From Paraburkholderia saeva (GTDB taxonomy: Bacteria; Pseudomonadota; Gammaproteobacteria; Burkholderiales; Burkholderiaceae), in assembly GCF_907164555.1 (NCBI RefSeq), contig NZ_CAJQZC010000010.1, positions 231,294 to 295,293 of the forward strand: a stretch of DNA of 64,000 nt, written 5' to 3'. Below, one piece after another: positions 34,460 to 43,827 of this stretch. The stretch's first letter is position 1, and each line of letters opens with the position of its first letter. The notes beneath the pieces are model-generated. The model was not told the DNA's origin and ran no database searches. It saw only the letters and a program-made list of their open reading frames with translations. A program made the translations under genes and the position numbers.

Positions 34460-35803
34460 TTATGAAGAATGCCGGTTCAGCGGCAATGTGACGAGCGCCT
34501 CGAGACCGCCGCCCTCGCGCGCGCGAAATGTGAGCGAGCCGCCATGCAGGCGCGCGATGCGTTCGACGATCGCGAGGCCGAGGCCTGTGCCGCCCGAATG
34601 ACCGCGGGCGTTCGTGCCGCGGCTGAAGGGCGCCTTGAGCTTCTCCAGTTCTGCGGCGGCAATGCCGCTGCCGCGATCGCATACGGCGACGCATGCGGCG
34701 TCGCCTTCGGTCCACGTGCGTATAAAAAGACCCGTCTGTCCGTAGACGATCGCGTTCTGCATCAGGTTCATGAGGAGCCGCATCAGGCTGACAGGTCGGT
34801 ACGAAAACACGGGGATGTCTGCGAACGACAGTTCGAATTCATGCCCAAGCCCCGCAAAATCCGCGGCGAGTTGACCGATGAGCGCGTTGAGGTCGCCCGG
34901 CACCGGCACTTCGCGTTCGCCGCTGCCGGCGTAGTCCATGAACTGCTGGAGAATCGTGTCGATGTGGTCGAGGTAACTTTCCGCCGATGCAACGAACGTG
35001 TCGTCGGCGCCGCGCGGAATCGCCATCGCCATCGCGAGACGCAGCTTGGTGAGCGGGGTGCGGATGTCGTGCGATACACCTGCGAGCATCAGCGCGCGGG
35101 TCGCCTCGGCCTGCTGCAACGCCTGGGTCATCTGGTTGAACGCGGTGCTGACCTGGGCGATTTCCGTGGGGCCGTCGGTGGGCAGCGCGACGGGCGCTTC
35201 GCCTGCGCTGACGTGCCGCGCGGCGCGCGCCAGATCCTTCAGCGGCCGGTTGATGTGCAGCTGGATCAGGTAACCCGTCAGCGCAGCCAGCAGCGCGAGG
35301 CCCACGGAAAGTGCGAGCGTCGTGGTGATGCCGCTTGCCTGTGCGTCCTCGGTCATCGGCAGCGCGATCCAGCAGGGCTCACCGGCGACGTGGACGCGAA
35401 TCCAGAGTCGCTCGCCGTCACCGGTCTGCCAGCGCACCAGGGTCTCCGGCGGCAGATGGCTTTGCAGCGCGCGGACGAAAACATCGCGCTGCCAGGTGCG
35501 GAAAAACCGCACAGCGTTGCGCGGCGGCTCAACGTCGAGATCGTCGGGCGCCCGCGTCTGGCCACCGAGGCGCGCGGCAGCCGCACGTCCTTCGGCGGGC
35601 GGCATGATGGCAAGCACGCTGTCGAGTGTCTTCACGTAATCGGAGAAGATGAGCGCGGCGCGATCAATACGCGGGCGCTGCACGTAATGCAGCAGGACGG
35701 TGAACGAGCACGCCTGGGTCAGCGCGACGAGCACCACCAGCAGCGCAATATTGCGCGCGAGCAGCGAACGCGGCAGAAACCAGGTGCGCGATGGCGCGGT
35801 CAC
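34460..35803 (-). CDS. EnvZ-like sensor histidine kinase
   Basis: This 447-residue inner membrane kinase has two membrane segments (about residues 17-38 and 153-175), a periplasmic domain between them, a HAMP linker, the phospho-acceptor motif AGVSHDIRTPLTKLRLAMAM (His245), and an ATP-binding domain with DRGSGIAAAEL and GGTGLGLAIVERI. It pairs with the regulator at 35800; GTG 35803 overlaps that gene's stop by GTGA, so the two are coupled. The pair looks like the OmpR/EnvZ type. The sensed signal is unknown; the envelope genes around it are possible targets. Confidence 0.92.
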   Translation of the reverse strand: MTAPSRTWFLPRSLLARNIALLVVLVALTQACSFTVLLHYVQRPRIDRAALIFSDYVKTLDSVLAIMPPAEGRAAAARLGGQTRAPDDLDVEPPRNAVRFFRTWQRDVFVRALQSHLPPETLVRWQTGDGERLWIRVHVAGEPCWIALPMTEDAQASGITTTLALSVGLALLAALTGYLIQLHINRPLKDLARAARHVSAGEAPVALPTDGPTEIAQVSTAFNQMTQALQQAEATRALMLAGVSHDIRTPLTKLRLAMAMAIPRGADDTFVASAESYLDHIDTILQQFMDYAGSGEREVPVPGDLNALIGQLAADFAGLGHEFELSFADIPVFSYRPVSLMRLLMNLMQNAIVYGQTGLFIRTWTEGDAACVAVCDRGSGIAAAELEKLKAPFSRGTNARGHSGGTGLGLAIVERIARLHGGSLTFRAREGGGLEALVTLPLNRHSS

Positions 35804-36513
35804 GACTCGATGCCCGCAACGAGCATATAGCCCACACCCCACACGGTTTTGATGAAGCGCGGCTTCGACGGATCGTCTTCAATGATCTGGCGAAGCCGGA
35901 GGATCTGCACGTCGATGCTGCGATCGAGCGCGTCGTGGTCACGCCCACGTGCCCGCGCGAGCAGGTTTTCGCGGCTCACCGGCCGGTTCGGCGACGACCC
36001 CAGCGCGTGCAGCAGCAACATCTGCGCGGAGTGCACCTCGACGGGCTCGCCGCGATGCCGCAAGGTCTGCGTGGCGACATCGAACTGGTATTCGCCGAAG
36101 CGCAGTGTCTGCGAGGTCACAGTCGGCACGCCGGCCGCCATCTTCTGGCGGCGCAGCAGCGCACGGATGCGCGCGACGAGTTCATCGGGAAGAAACGGTT
36201 TGGCGAGGTAGTCGTCGGCGCCGGTTTCGAGGCCGACCACCCGATCGACTGGATCGCCCTTCGCGGTCAGCATGAGGATGGGCAGGGTCTGTCCTTCGGC
36301 GCGCAGGCGCCGGCACACCGTCAGCCCGTCTTCCGGCTCCATCATCAGGTCCAGCACGAGCAGGTCATACGGCTCGCGCTGCAGATAGCGGTCGAGCTGC
36401 TTGCCGTCGGCGACGACGCGCACGTAGAACCCGTGACCGGTCAGGAACCGTTGCAGCATGTTGCGCAATTCGGCTTCGTCGTCCAGCACGATAATCCGGT
36501 TCACCTGATCCAT
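35800..36513 (-). CDS. OmpR-family response regulator
   Basis: This 237-residue regulator has a receiver domain with Asp11 and Asp12, the phospho-acceptor Asp55 in LLVLDLMMEPEDG and the Lys in LAKPFLPDEL. The winged helix at the C-terminus (VSRENLLARARGRDHDALDR, then RSIDVQILRLRQIIEDDPSK and TVWGVGYML) is of the OmpR/PhoB type. The kinase gene overlaps its end. The EF-hand-like gene at 36833 lies upstream on the same strand, 26 bases away, and may share the transcript. Confidence 0.95.
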   Translation of the reverse strand: MDQVNRIIVLDDEAELRNMLQRFLTGHGFYVRVVADGKQLDRYLQREPYDLLVLDLMMEPEDGLTVCRRLRAEGQTLPILMLTAKGDPVDRVVGLETGADDYLAKPFLPDELVARIRALLRRQKMAAGVPTVTSQTLRFGEYQFDVATQTLRHRGEPVEVHSAQMLLLHALGSSPNRPVSRENLLARARGRDHDALDRSIDVQILRLRQIIEDDPSKPRFIKTVWGVGYMLVAGIES

Positions 36514-36539
36514 GATGCGTCTCCGGCGCGCGTAGGCAT

Positions 36540-36833
36540 TCAGCGTGCCATTGCGCGTTGCTTCATCAGGTCCTCGATCTGCGGCAGCGTGACATAACCG
36601 ACGTGCTGCGTATCGATTTCATCGAAGTGCTTCGCGACCATCGGCATGCCGGCAGCCGCCTGTTCCCGCGTCAGCTTGCCGTCGCGGGTGACGTTCGCAC
36701 TGGCAAAGCGCGACTGCAATTGCTGCACTGCACGCTCACTGCGCGAGGTGTCGCCCGGCGGCAATGCGCCCTGAGCCGAAGCCGCTGCAGAAACAATACA
36801 CAAGACAAGAACCGCGATCATCTTTTTCATCAT
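36540..36833 (-). CDS. Small secreted EF-hand-like protein
   Basis: This 97-residue protein has a signal peptide (MMKKMIAVLVLCIVSAAASA, cleavage near ASA-Q) and two degenerate EF-hand-like loops: ANVTRDGKLTREQ and DTQHVGYVTLPQ. The calcium-ligand positions are only partly kept (no DxDxDG), so calcium binding is uncertain. Such proteins (FASANxxxDGxLT) are often encoded beside OmpR-type two-component genes, and this one is 26 bases upstream of the regulator start. The ribosome site ACGGAG is near the ATG pair at 36833 and 36830. Confidence 0.8.
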   Translation of the reverse strand: MMKKMIAVLVLCIVSAAASAQGALPPGDTSRSERAVQQLQSRFASANVTRDGKLTREQAAAGMPMVAKHFDEIDTQHVGYVTLPQIEDLMKQRAMAR

Positions 36834-36897
36834 CTACTCCGTGGTTTAGCCGACGCTCGTCGCCGGCAGGGTGAATGCATTGATCTGACGTTTGCCG

Positions 36898-37860
36898 TTA
36901 CGCCCAGTGCGGCGGCACCCAGACGCGGCTGACCCAGTGGCCCGGCACCATCACCGCGGCATGCGGCGCGGGTGCGACGTAGACAGGGCGGGGCGCGACA
37001 TACAACGTGCGGGCTTGCGGTGCGACGAACACAACACGCGACGGGGGCGGCGCGACGTAGACGACCTTCGGCGGCGGCGCAACGTAGACGGTTTTCGGCG
37101 CAGGCGGCGCAACGTAGACAACCGGGGGCGCGGGCGGCGGAACGTACACGGCCGGCGGAGGCGCGACTACAACGGGTGCCGGTGCGACTACGACCGGTGC
37201 TGTCCCCACGGCGACCGTGGCGCCCACCGTGGTGACCGTGCTGCCGGTGGTCACCGTGCCGCCGTGCACAACGGTTGTGCCGCTGCCTGTCGTCACCACG
37301 CCTGGGGCCACGCGAGTTGCGGTGCCGGCGTGCGTGACGGTTCCGCCATCGGCGCCTGTCACGGTGCCGGAACGTGCGCAGGTGGAGCCGGCGCAGTTCG
37401 TCGACGCCGAGTGGCTGGTGGTGTTGCCGTTCGCGGCGGTCACCGTGCCCGAGGACGAATACTGTCCCGGCGCGTTGCGCGTCACGCTGCCTGAAGTCGT
37501 GGCGCTGTGGCCGTCGGAGCCGCTGAGGCTGCCGGTGTGGTCACACCTGCCGCCTGCACAGCTCGTGTCGCCCGAGTGCTGGACCTGACGTCCGTTCGGA
37601 CCGGTGGCCGTGCCCGAATTGGAGAACTGGCCGGGTGAGGTGCGGGTCACCGTGCCGCTGTTGGTGGCGATGCCGCCGTACGGATTCGCGACACCGCCAG
37701 CGTGCGTGCAGCTGCCGCCGGAGCATGAGCCGTAATGCGCGCCGTTGTAGGTGCCGTGCGGCGTGTACGCAGTGCCATGCCCAGACCACCCTGCGAAGGC
37801 AGGCGTACTCACGGCGACAAGCAGCGAAGCGGTGGCAGCGACGAGGTAACGGAGTTTCAT
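36898..37860 (-). CDS. Secreted repetitive protein with Pro/Val-rich tail
   Basis: This 320-residue protein has a signal peptide (LRYLVAATASLLVAVSTPAF, cleavage near AFA-G). Residues about 65-165 hold repeats of a Ser/Gly/Thr/Cys-rich unit: SGTVTRTSPGQFSNSGTAT and later SGSVTRNAPGQYSSSGTVT, with paired Cys (CAGGRC, CAGSTC). A Pro/Val tail (VVYVAPPAP, VVYVAPPPS and similar) leads to GHWVSRVWVPPHW. The last motif resembles the YXWxxGHW tails of other exported proteins. It is likely surface or periplasmic and structural. AAGGA precedes ATG 37860. No function is known. Confidence 0.78.
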   Translation of the reverse strand: MKLRYLVAATASLLVAVSTPAFAGWSGHGTAYTPHGTYNGAHYGSCSGGSCTHAGGVANPYGGIATNSGTVTRTSPGQFSNSGTATGPNGRQVQHSGDTSCAGGRCDHTGSLSGSDGHSATTSGSVTRNAPGQYSSSGTVTAANGNTTSHSASTNCAGSTCARSGTVTGADGGTVTHAGTATRVAPGVVTTGSGTTVVHGGTVTTGSTVTTVGATVAVGTAPVVVAPAPVVVAPPPAVYVPPPAPPVVYVAPPAPKTVYVAPPPKVVYVAPPPSRVVFVAPQARTLYVAPRPVYVAPAPHAAVMVPGHWVSRVWVPPHWA

Positions 37861-38161
37861 CAGATGTCCTTCGAGGTTCGGTTCAGTCACGCACTGCGGC
37901 GTGGCAACGGGACGAACTATAGAAGGAGCGCGCGAAATAATCGCGCTGCAAAAGATGTCGCGGTGTTACACCATCGCCGGATTCCGCCAGCGGCCGCCGC
38001 GCGGCGCCAGCTGGGCGTTCCGTCCGGAATTCCGTGACATCTGGCGACACAGTTTGCGCATGGTTTTAAACCGGGCGGCCCACTACATTAGCTTCACCCG
38101 ACGCGATAGCGGCCTTTTCCCGCAGACGACGCGTCCCACTTGAACCCGTTATCTGCCCATC
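37861..38161. other. Divergent intergenic region
   Basis: About 300 bases between the repetitive secreted protein gene (minus) and the desaturase-like gene (plus). No supported gene, palindrome or clear promoter box was seen, apart from an AT-rich patch around 38060-38090. Confidence 0.4.
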
Positions 38162-39085
38162 ATGTTGACCACCGGAAAAATCGCGCTTTGTGTCACGTTG
38201 TTCGTCGTTCTCGTCTCGCTGATCGAGGCGTGCGTGCTCACCCGCAAACAGCGCGGCAGCGCCACACCCTTCGACTGGTATGAAGTCTGGATTTCGCTGG
38301 CGGATCTGGTCGGACGCAAGCTGCTCGCGCTGCTGCCGCTTTCGCTCGCAACGCCGGTCTTCGCGCTCGCCTGGGATCACCGGATCTTTACCGTCACGCT
38401 GGATAGCGCGCTGATGGTGTTCCTGCTCTTCATCGGCCAGGAGTTCTGCTACTACTGGTATCACCGCGCGTCGCACCGCATGCGCTTTTTCTGGGCGACG
38501 CATGCAGTTCACCATTCGCCGAACCAGTTGACGCTTTCGTCGGCTTACCGGCTAGGCCTGACCGGCAAGCTGACGGGCTCGGCGATATTTTTCACGCCGC
38601 TCGTGTTGCTCGGCGTGCGCCCGGAGGTCGTGCTTGCGACGCTGACGTTCAATCTGCTCTATCAGTTCTGGCTGCATAACACGTGGACGCCGAAACTCGG
38701 CTGGCTCGAATACGTGTTCAACACGCCTTCCGCGCATCGCGTGCACCACGCGTCGAACGTCGATTATCTCGATGCGAACTACGGCGGCGTGCTCGTGATT
38801 TTCGACCGCCTGTTCGGCACCTACGTCGAGGAACGCGACGACGAGCCGTGCCGCTACGGCCTTGTGACACCGACGCGCTCGCACAATCCGCTTGTCGTCG
38901 AATTCGAGCACTGGGTCAGCCTCGCGCGCGATATCGCATCGGCGGGCAGCGTGTGGACTGCAATCGGTTACGTCGTCCTGCCGCCGGGCTGGCGCGCAGA
39001 CGGTTCTGGCGAAACGACAGAACAGTTGCGTCAGCAGAACCTGGCGGGACGTCGTGCGATGCCGGTCAGTACCGAGGGACGGTAA
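38162..39085 (+). CDS. Sterol desaturase/fatty acid hydroxylase family membrane protein
   Basis: This 307-residue integral membrane oxygenase has the di-iron histidine motifs of the family: HRASH (HX3H), HAVHHSPNQ (HX2HH) and HRVHHASN (HX2HH). The family hydroxylates or desaturates lipids, such as sterols or hopanoid-related and fatty acyl groups. The N-terminus has hydrophobic segments (LCVTLFVVLVSLIEACVL, then ALLPLSLATPVFALAW). The C-terminal 60 residues after the last motif are soluble. ATG 38162 lacks a clear ribosome site. It stands alone, and the lipid substrate is unknown. Confidence 0.88.
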   Translation: MLTTGKIALCVTLFVVLVSLIEACVLTRKQRGSATPFDWYEVWISLADLVGRKLLALLPLSLATPVFALAWDHRIFTVTLDSALMVFLLFIGQEFCYYWYHRASHRMRFFWATHAVHHSPNQLTLSSAYRLGLTGKLTGSAIFFTPLVLLGVRPEVVLATLTFNLLYQFWLHNTWTPKLGWLEYVFNTPSAHRVHHASNVDYLDANYGGVLVIFDRLFGTYVEERDDEPCRYGLVTPTRSHNPLVVEFEHWVSLARDIASAGSVWTAIGYVVLPPGWRADGSGETTEQLRQQNLAGRRAMPVSTEGR

Positions 39086-39141
39086 AGACGAGTGCCGTGA
39101 ACGGATGCGACTCAATGCAGTGGCGGAACGGTTCCGCCGCG

Positions 39142-40749
39142 TTAGCGATCGAGTTCATAGAGGCGGTGTTCCGGCAACGTCGCGACCAGCCGCCAGCCGG
39201 GCAGCTCTGCGGAAAGGCGCATGTGCGGATCGAAAACCGCGAGATAGATGGCCGGAAACCGGCTCTGGATCTGCGGAAAGCGCTGCAGAAAAGCGGCGGC
39301 CCACGTGCGTAGCGCGTGGTCGTCCACCTGAGCGCCTTCATTGTTGATCTGCCCTTCGACCTGGAACGTCCGCAGCGCGACATTCTCAGGGCGATAAAGC
39401 ACCGGTTGCTGCCCTGCCTTCAGATACAGGTCGGGCACAAGCACGCCGTCAAGCGTTGCAAGCGCGACGACCTTGTCGAGATAGGGATTCCAGCGATGCG
39501 GATCTTTCAACGGTAACGGATAGCCGGCATCCTGTTTGAACTGCATCAGCACGGCGCCTGGCTTGAGGGATGCGAATGCCTGGCGATACGCCTCCATCAC
39601 CGGTTTCGCCGCCTGCCAGTCGTGCGCCACGGTGCCGACACGAAACAGGAACACGAAAATCAACGCCACTGCACCGATGCGCTGAAGCTTTGGATCGACG
39701 ATGCGCACGTCGAGCAGCGCGGTCAAAAGAAACGCGAAAGCCAGCGCGCAGCGCTCGACAATGCCGTACGCGGAAAACGCGGTAAACGGCGCGAGGATGA
39801 GCACCACTGGCAGCGCGACGACGGTGAGCCTGCATTCGGGCCTGCAGGTCCACCAGTGCCTGGCTGTACCGATGACGCCGGCAACGCATAGACTCACGAG
39901 GATCACGATGTCCGCCGCGCGCTCGCCGATGGTGAATGCGGCGACGCCCAGGCGGATTCGCCAGGCCATCTGCAGAAACCCGAAGTCGATCGCTTCAGTG
40001 AGTGCGCGGGTACTGCTGTGCCATAAGAGCAGCGCCGGCAGCACGAACGGAATCGCACATGCGGCAGCGTGTCCACACAACGAACGAACGCGCAGGTCAC
40101 GCGACTGAATCAGGCAGCCCAGTTCCCATGTGCATGCAATGAGCGCAAAAACGGCGAGCGGAAACAGATGGCACACGTAAATCACACATGCACTGACTAC
40201 TGAAACCAGAATGCGCGCGAGGATATGGCGGCGCAGCGCGACATGCGCGGCAAGCGCCCAGAAGCAAAGCCCGAGGCCCGACAGATTGTTGGCGTATCCG
40301 CGAATCAGGATCCAGTTATAGAGCAGCAGAAAACTCATCAGCGGCAAGATCGACCACCGGCCATTTACCGCGCGGCCGAGCATCAGGCAGCCTGAACTCA
40401 GCAATGCAAGCGAGGCGAGTACGAAGAGACGCGCCGCCTGTTCGACAGTCATCCACTTCACGAGCAACGGTCCTGCGAGATCCATCGCGAGGTCGGGCAC
40501 CATGTCCCAGTGCACGACAAAGTTGCTCGCGTATCGGTCCGGATGCGCAAGGATGTCGATCCTGACGATGTTATAGAAATGCTGTCCGAGCGGCGGCACC
40601 GGCAGGATCAGAAATGGCAGCGAGGCCAGCACGGTACCGATGATCCAGAGGGACCACAGTTGCAGCGGCGTGACACGCGATTTCGCGCGTCCCTTCGCAG
40701 CCGTGGACGTGGCAAAGGGCGGATCGGTGAGGGTGCCGGATCGGGACAT
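39142..40749 (-). CDS. Polytopic membrane protein of unknown function
   Basis: This 535-residue protein has many hydrophobic segments (roughly 10 to 12) through residue 380, then a soluble tail of about 150 residues ending HRLYELDR. The pattern of membrane helices, the early HFYNIVRIDILAHPDRYASN segment and the soluble C-terminus resembles membrane glycosyltransferases or oligosaccharide-modifying proteins, but no catalytic motif was recognised. It is convergent with the desaturase-like gene. The start ATG 40749 has little upstream support. Confidence 0.65.
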   Translation of the reverse strand: MSRSGTLTDPPFATSTAAKGRAKSRVTPLQLWSLWIIGTVLASLPFLILPVPPLGQHFYNIVRIDILAHPDRYASNFVVHWDMVPDLAMDLAGPLLVKWMTVEQAARLFVLASLALLSSGCLMLGRAVNGRWSILPLMSFLLLYNWILIRGYANNLSGLGLCFWALAAHVALRRHILARILVSVVSACVIYVCHLFPLAVFALIACTWELGCLIQSRDLRVRSLCGHAAACAIPFVLPALLLWHSSTRALTEAIDFGFLQMAWRIRLGVAAFTIGERAADIVILVSLCVAGVIGTARHWWTCRPECRLTVVALPVVLILAPFTAFSAYGIVERCALAFAFLLTALLDVRIVDPKLQRIGAVALIFVFLFRVGTVAHDWQAAKPVMEAYRQAFASLKPGAVLMQFKQDAGYPLPLKDPHRWNPYLDKVVALATLDGVLVPDLYLKAGQQPVLYRPENVALRTFQVEGQINNEGAQVDDHALRTWAAAFLQRFPQIQSRFPAIYLAVFDPHMRLSAELPGWRLVATLPEHRLYELDR

Positions 40750-41205
40750 GTGATGAGCGCGTTGAAGACGTTTTCAACCGTTCACGGATACGCGTTGCGA
40801 CACCGCTCAACGGGATGGTCGCGGCATACCCGTCAGGAGCGGCAGGGATTCGTGTGCGTGCTGGCGTGCGAGCGAGAAGCGTCGCGCCACGCAACGTCAG
40901 GCAAGGGTCCGGTTTGGGGGCGCTTTGCCAACGCAAATGCCGTGGCGACGCATGCGCATGATGCCCGGCGCAGACGTGCCGGTATGTGCGCCAGCGCACT
41001 GCACGTTCGGGGGCATTGATCGCATGGCACGCAATCGTGCGCATGCACCGAAATCGGGACAACAGCCTTCGCGTGAAATGCAAATGAAGCATTGGCACAA
41101 CCCTGCAAATATGGCGAGGCAAGATAGCGTTCTCGCGCTGTCGTCGGCGTTTTTTGACGGACAGCTTTCAGATCGTTCGGGCGCTTTTGACATGAGGTCG
41201 TCAGC
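40750..41205. other. Divergent intergenic region
   Basis: This 456-base stretch separates the membrane protein gene (minus) from the HAD gene (plus). It contains several open frames, none with a ribosome site or a recognisable product. Only GAGG at the HAD start stands out. Confidence 0.4.
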
Positions 41206-41820
41206 ATGACCACATCCATCACGCTGGTTCTGTTCGACATGGAAGGCGTACTGTCCCACTACGACCGCGAGGCACGCGTCGACCATCTCGCGGCCACGTC
41301 GGGGCAGTCACCCGACGCGGTGCGTCACGCGATCTGGGGCTCCGGTCTCGAAGCGCGCGCCGACGCCGGCCTGATCGGCGACGACGAATATCTCGATGCC
41401 CTCGGTGATCTGCTGGGTTGCCGCATCAGCCGGCACGACTGGCTCGCAGCCCGCCACGCATCGATCACGCCGAACCACGACGTGATCGCGCTTGCGGCAA
41501 GCGTGGCGAGACGTCACGACATCGCCGTGCTGACCAACAACTGCCGTCTGGTGACCGATCATATCGGCTATCTGAATCCGCCCGTTGCGCAACTGTTCGG
41601 CACACGCGTGTATGCATCCGCATCGTATGGCGCGGCCAAGCCTGCCGCGCGGGCCTATACGGGCTGCCTCGAAGCATTGGGCGTTCTGCCTGCGCAAACG
41701 CTCTTTATCGACGACACGGACGCCAACGTAAATGGCGCAATCGCTGCCGGTCTTCACGGATACAGATTCGTCAGCGCGGACGCGTTAAGCGAAGAGCTTG
41801 AACGCCGTCAATTGATGTAG
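41206..41820 (+). CDS. HAD-superfamily hydrolase
   Basis: This 204-residue cytoplasmic protein has the HAD layout: motif I FDMEGVL with the nucleophile Asp11, motif II in AVLTNN, the Lys in YGAAKPAARAYTGCLEALG and motif IV FIDDTDANVNGA. The residue two after the nucleophile, usually Asp, is Glu (DME), which may slow or change catalysis. The cap is of the small helical type seen in subfamily IA. The substrate is unknown. GAGG precedes ATG 41206. Confidence 0.9.
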   Translation: MTTSITLVLFDMEGVLSHYDREARVDHLAATSGQSPDAVRHAIWGSGLEARADAGLIGDDEYLDALGDLLGCRISRHDWLAARHASITPNHDVIALAASVARRHDIAVLTNNCRLVTDHIGYLNPPVAQLFGTRVYASASYGAAKPAARAYTGCLEALGVLPAQTLFIDDTDANVNGAIAAGLHGYRFVSADALSEELERRQLM

Positions 41821-42036
41821 CGATCCGCGCGCCGGTTCGCACGGGCTGCTCCTCATCACGCGGTTTTGCGAACGTTCACGCACAGCGTGCGCGTATCGCC
41901 TGATCGTGTCGTCTGACGATTGCCCGACTCGAACGCAACACTTCTGGTTCTGTGCAAAAATCGCGGCCGGCCTGGTGGGCTGCGCGCGTGAGCGGCACGA
42001 TCTGCCAGAAGAATCAAGGCGATAAGGAGTAGACAG

Positions 42037-43359
42037 GTGATCCAGCGTATCTCGGGCTTTTTCACACAGGTGGTGCACAGATTTCTGCCTGACCCACTGA
42101 TTTTTGCCATTTTCCTGACGATTGGCACATTTCTTCTGGCCTTTGGATTGACGCCGAAGGCACCGGCAGAACTAGTGACGATGTGGGGCGCGGGCTTCTG
42201 GAACCTGCTCGCGTTTTCGATGCAGATGGCGATGATTCTCGTGACAGGGCATGCACTCGCGAGTTCGGGGCCCGTCAAGCGCCTGCTGGTTGCGCTGGCG
42301 AGTTCGGCACGCACGCCGGGGCAGGGCGTCATGCTCGTGGCGTTCGTCGGCGCGGTGGCGTGCGCGATCAACTGGGGCTTCGGCCTCGTACTGGGCGCGA
42401 TGCTTTCGCGTGAAGTCGCACGTCGCGTGAAGGGCACGGACTACCGTCTGCTGGTGGCGTCCGCTTACATGGGGTTCCTGACGTGGCACGGCGGCCTCTC
42501 CGGATCGGTGCCGCTCGTGGCCGCGACAAAAGGCAACCCGATGGAGAAGACGATCGGGCTCATTCCTGTTTCGCACACGATTTTTACGGGCTACAACGCG
42601 TTCATCACGTTTGGCCTCATCATCCTGCTGCCGATTCTGGCGAGGCTCATGATGCCGAAGCCGGAAGACGTCGTGTCGGTCGATCCAGCCCTGCTCGAAG
42701 AGCCGCCGACGGTCGAACGCATTCTGCCCGCGAACGCGACGCTGGCGGAGCGCCTGGAAGAAAGCCGTCTTCTTGCGATCTTCGTCGCGCTGCTGTGCGC
42801 GGCGTTCCTGATCGTGCGGACCGTGCAGAAGGGGTTCGTCCTCGACATCGATACCGTGAACCTCGTATTCCTCGCGGCCGGCATGGTGCTTCACAAGACA
42901 CCGATGGCCTATGCACGCGCAGTGGGCGTCGCGGCGCGAGGCGCGTCGGGCATCATGATCCAGTTCCCGTTCTATGCGGGCATTCAGGCGCTCATGGACC
43001 ATTCGGGGCTTGCCGGTGTCATCACGAAGTGGTTCGTCGATATCGCCAACGTGCATACGTTTCCGCTGCTCGCGTTTCTTAGCTCGGCCGTCATCAATTT
43101 CGCGGTGCCTAGCGGCGGCGGACACTGGGTCGTGCAAGGGCCGTTCGTGATGCCGGCTGCGCAGGCACTGGGCGCGGACCTGGGTAAATCCGCCATGGCC
43201 ATTGCCTATGGCGAGGCATGGACGAACATGGCGCAACCATTCTGGGCACTGCCGGCGCTGGCTATTGCAGGCCTTGGCGTGCGCGACATCATGGGTTATT
43301 GCGTCACCGCGCTGCTGTTCTCAGGCATCGTGTTCGTAGCCGGGATGTATCTGTTCTGA
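42037..43359 (+). CDS. atoE: Short-chain fatty acid transporter AtoE
   Basis: This 440-residue inner membrane protein imports short-chain fatty acids such as acetoacetate and butyrate. It has about 12 hydrophobic segments and the AtoE marks LPDPLIFAIFLTIGTFLL, WGAGFWNLLAFSMQMAMI, GLSGSVPLVAAT and NFAVPSGGGHWVVQGPF. The length matches the E. coli protein. GTG 42037 follows AAGGAG. It stands alone; the usual AtoDAB transferase genes are not in the window. Confidence 0.93.
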   Translation: MIQRISGFFTQVVHRFLPDPLIFAIFLTIGTFLLAFGLTPKAPAELVTMWGAGFWNLLAFSMQMAMILVTGHALASSGPVKRLLVALASSARTPGQGVMLVAFVGAVACAINWGFGLVLGAMLSREVARRVKGTDYRLLVASAYMGFLTWHGGLSGSVPLVAATKGNPMEKTIGLIPVSHTIFTGYNAFITFGLIILLPILARLMMPKPEDVVSVDPALLEEPPTVERILPANATLAERLEESRLLAIFVALLCAAFLIVRTVQKGFVLDIDTVNLVFLAAGMVLHKTPMAYARAVGVAARGASGIMIQFPFYAGIQALMDHSGLAGVITKWFVDIANVHTFPLLAFLSSAVINFAVPSGGGHWVVQGPFVMPAAQALGADLGKSAMAIAYGEAWTNMAQPFWALPALAIAGLGVRDIMGYCVTALLFSGIVFVAGMYLF

Positions 43360-43369
43360 CTGCAAACGC

Positions 43370-43406
43370 CGGAAGGCGCGCGTCATCGCAGACCACGCGC
43401 CTTCCG
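43370..43406 (+). terminator. Terminator after atoE
   Basis: CGGAAGGCGCG and CGCGCCTTCCG form an 11-base stem with a loop of about 15 bases, starting 11 bases after the atoE stop. It is followed by TCTC rather than a T run. Confidence 0.6.
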
Positions 43407-43424
43407 TCTCACCCAGGCTTCACA

Positions 43425-43625
43425 TCAACTGCAGGCAGGCTTCGCTTTCTTGCACGCATCGGAGAGTTGCGGCGGCGGGTCCTTCTTGAACACCGTCTTG
43501 TACGCTTCGAGCACCGTCGCCTGCGTGACCGGCAACGACTGCACGCCGATCCACGCGGGCGGCGTCTGACCGATCAGCGCTTTCATCAGTTGACGAGTCC
43601 GATCGTCGCGGCTGCCTTCGTCACA
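43425..43625 (-). pseudogene. 3' remnant of a sugar-binding protein gene
   Basis: The last 66 residues before the stop at 43425 (LMKALIGQTPPAWIGVQSLP, then TVLEAYKTVFKKDPPPQL and DACKKAKPACS) look like the C-terminal end of an ABC-transporter periplasmic sugar-binding protein. No signal peptide or N-terminal domain exists upstream, where the frame continues into non-coding-looking sequence opposite the lysR end. It is probably a deleted gene fragment; no permease or ATPase gene is nearby. Confidence 0.55.
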
Positions 43626-43827
43626 TGGTAGCTGCTTGATAGCACGATGATGGGGCGCGGGCTGTACGCGATGGGCGGCAGTCTCGCGATCGCTGGACGG
43701 CTCGGAACTCAACGTGATTGCCGCGGTGATTCTGGGCGGCGCGCGCATTACCCTTGTTTTGCGTGCGCTACTACGCAACGAGGCAGCGCGAACGTCGTCT
43801 CGCGCGCGAAAGCGGCACGGGAGACGC

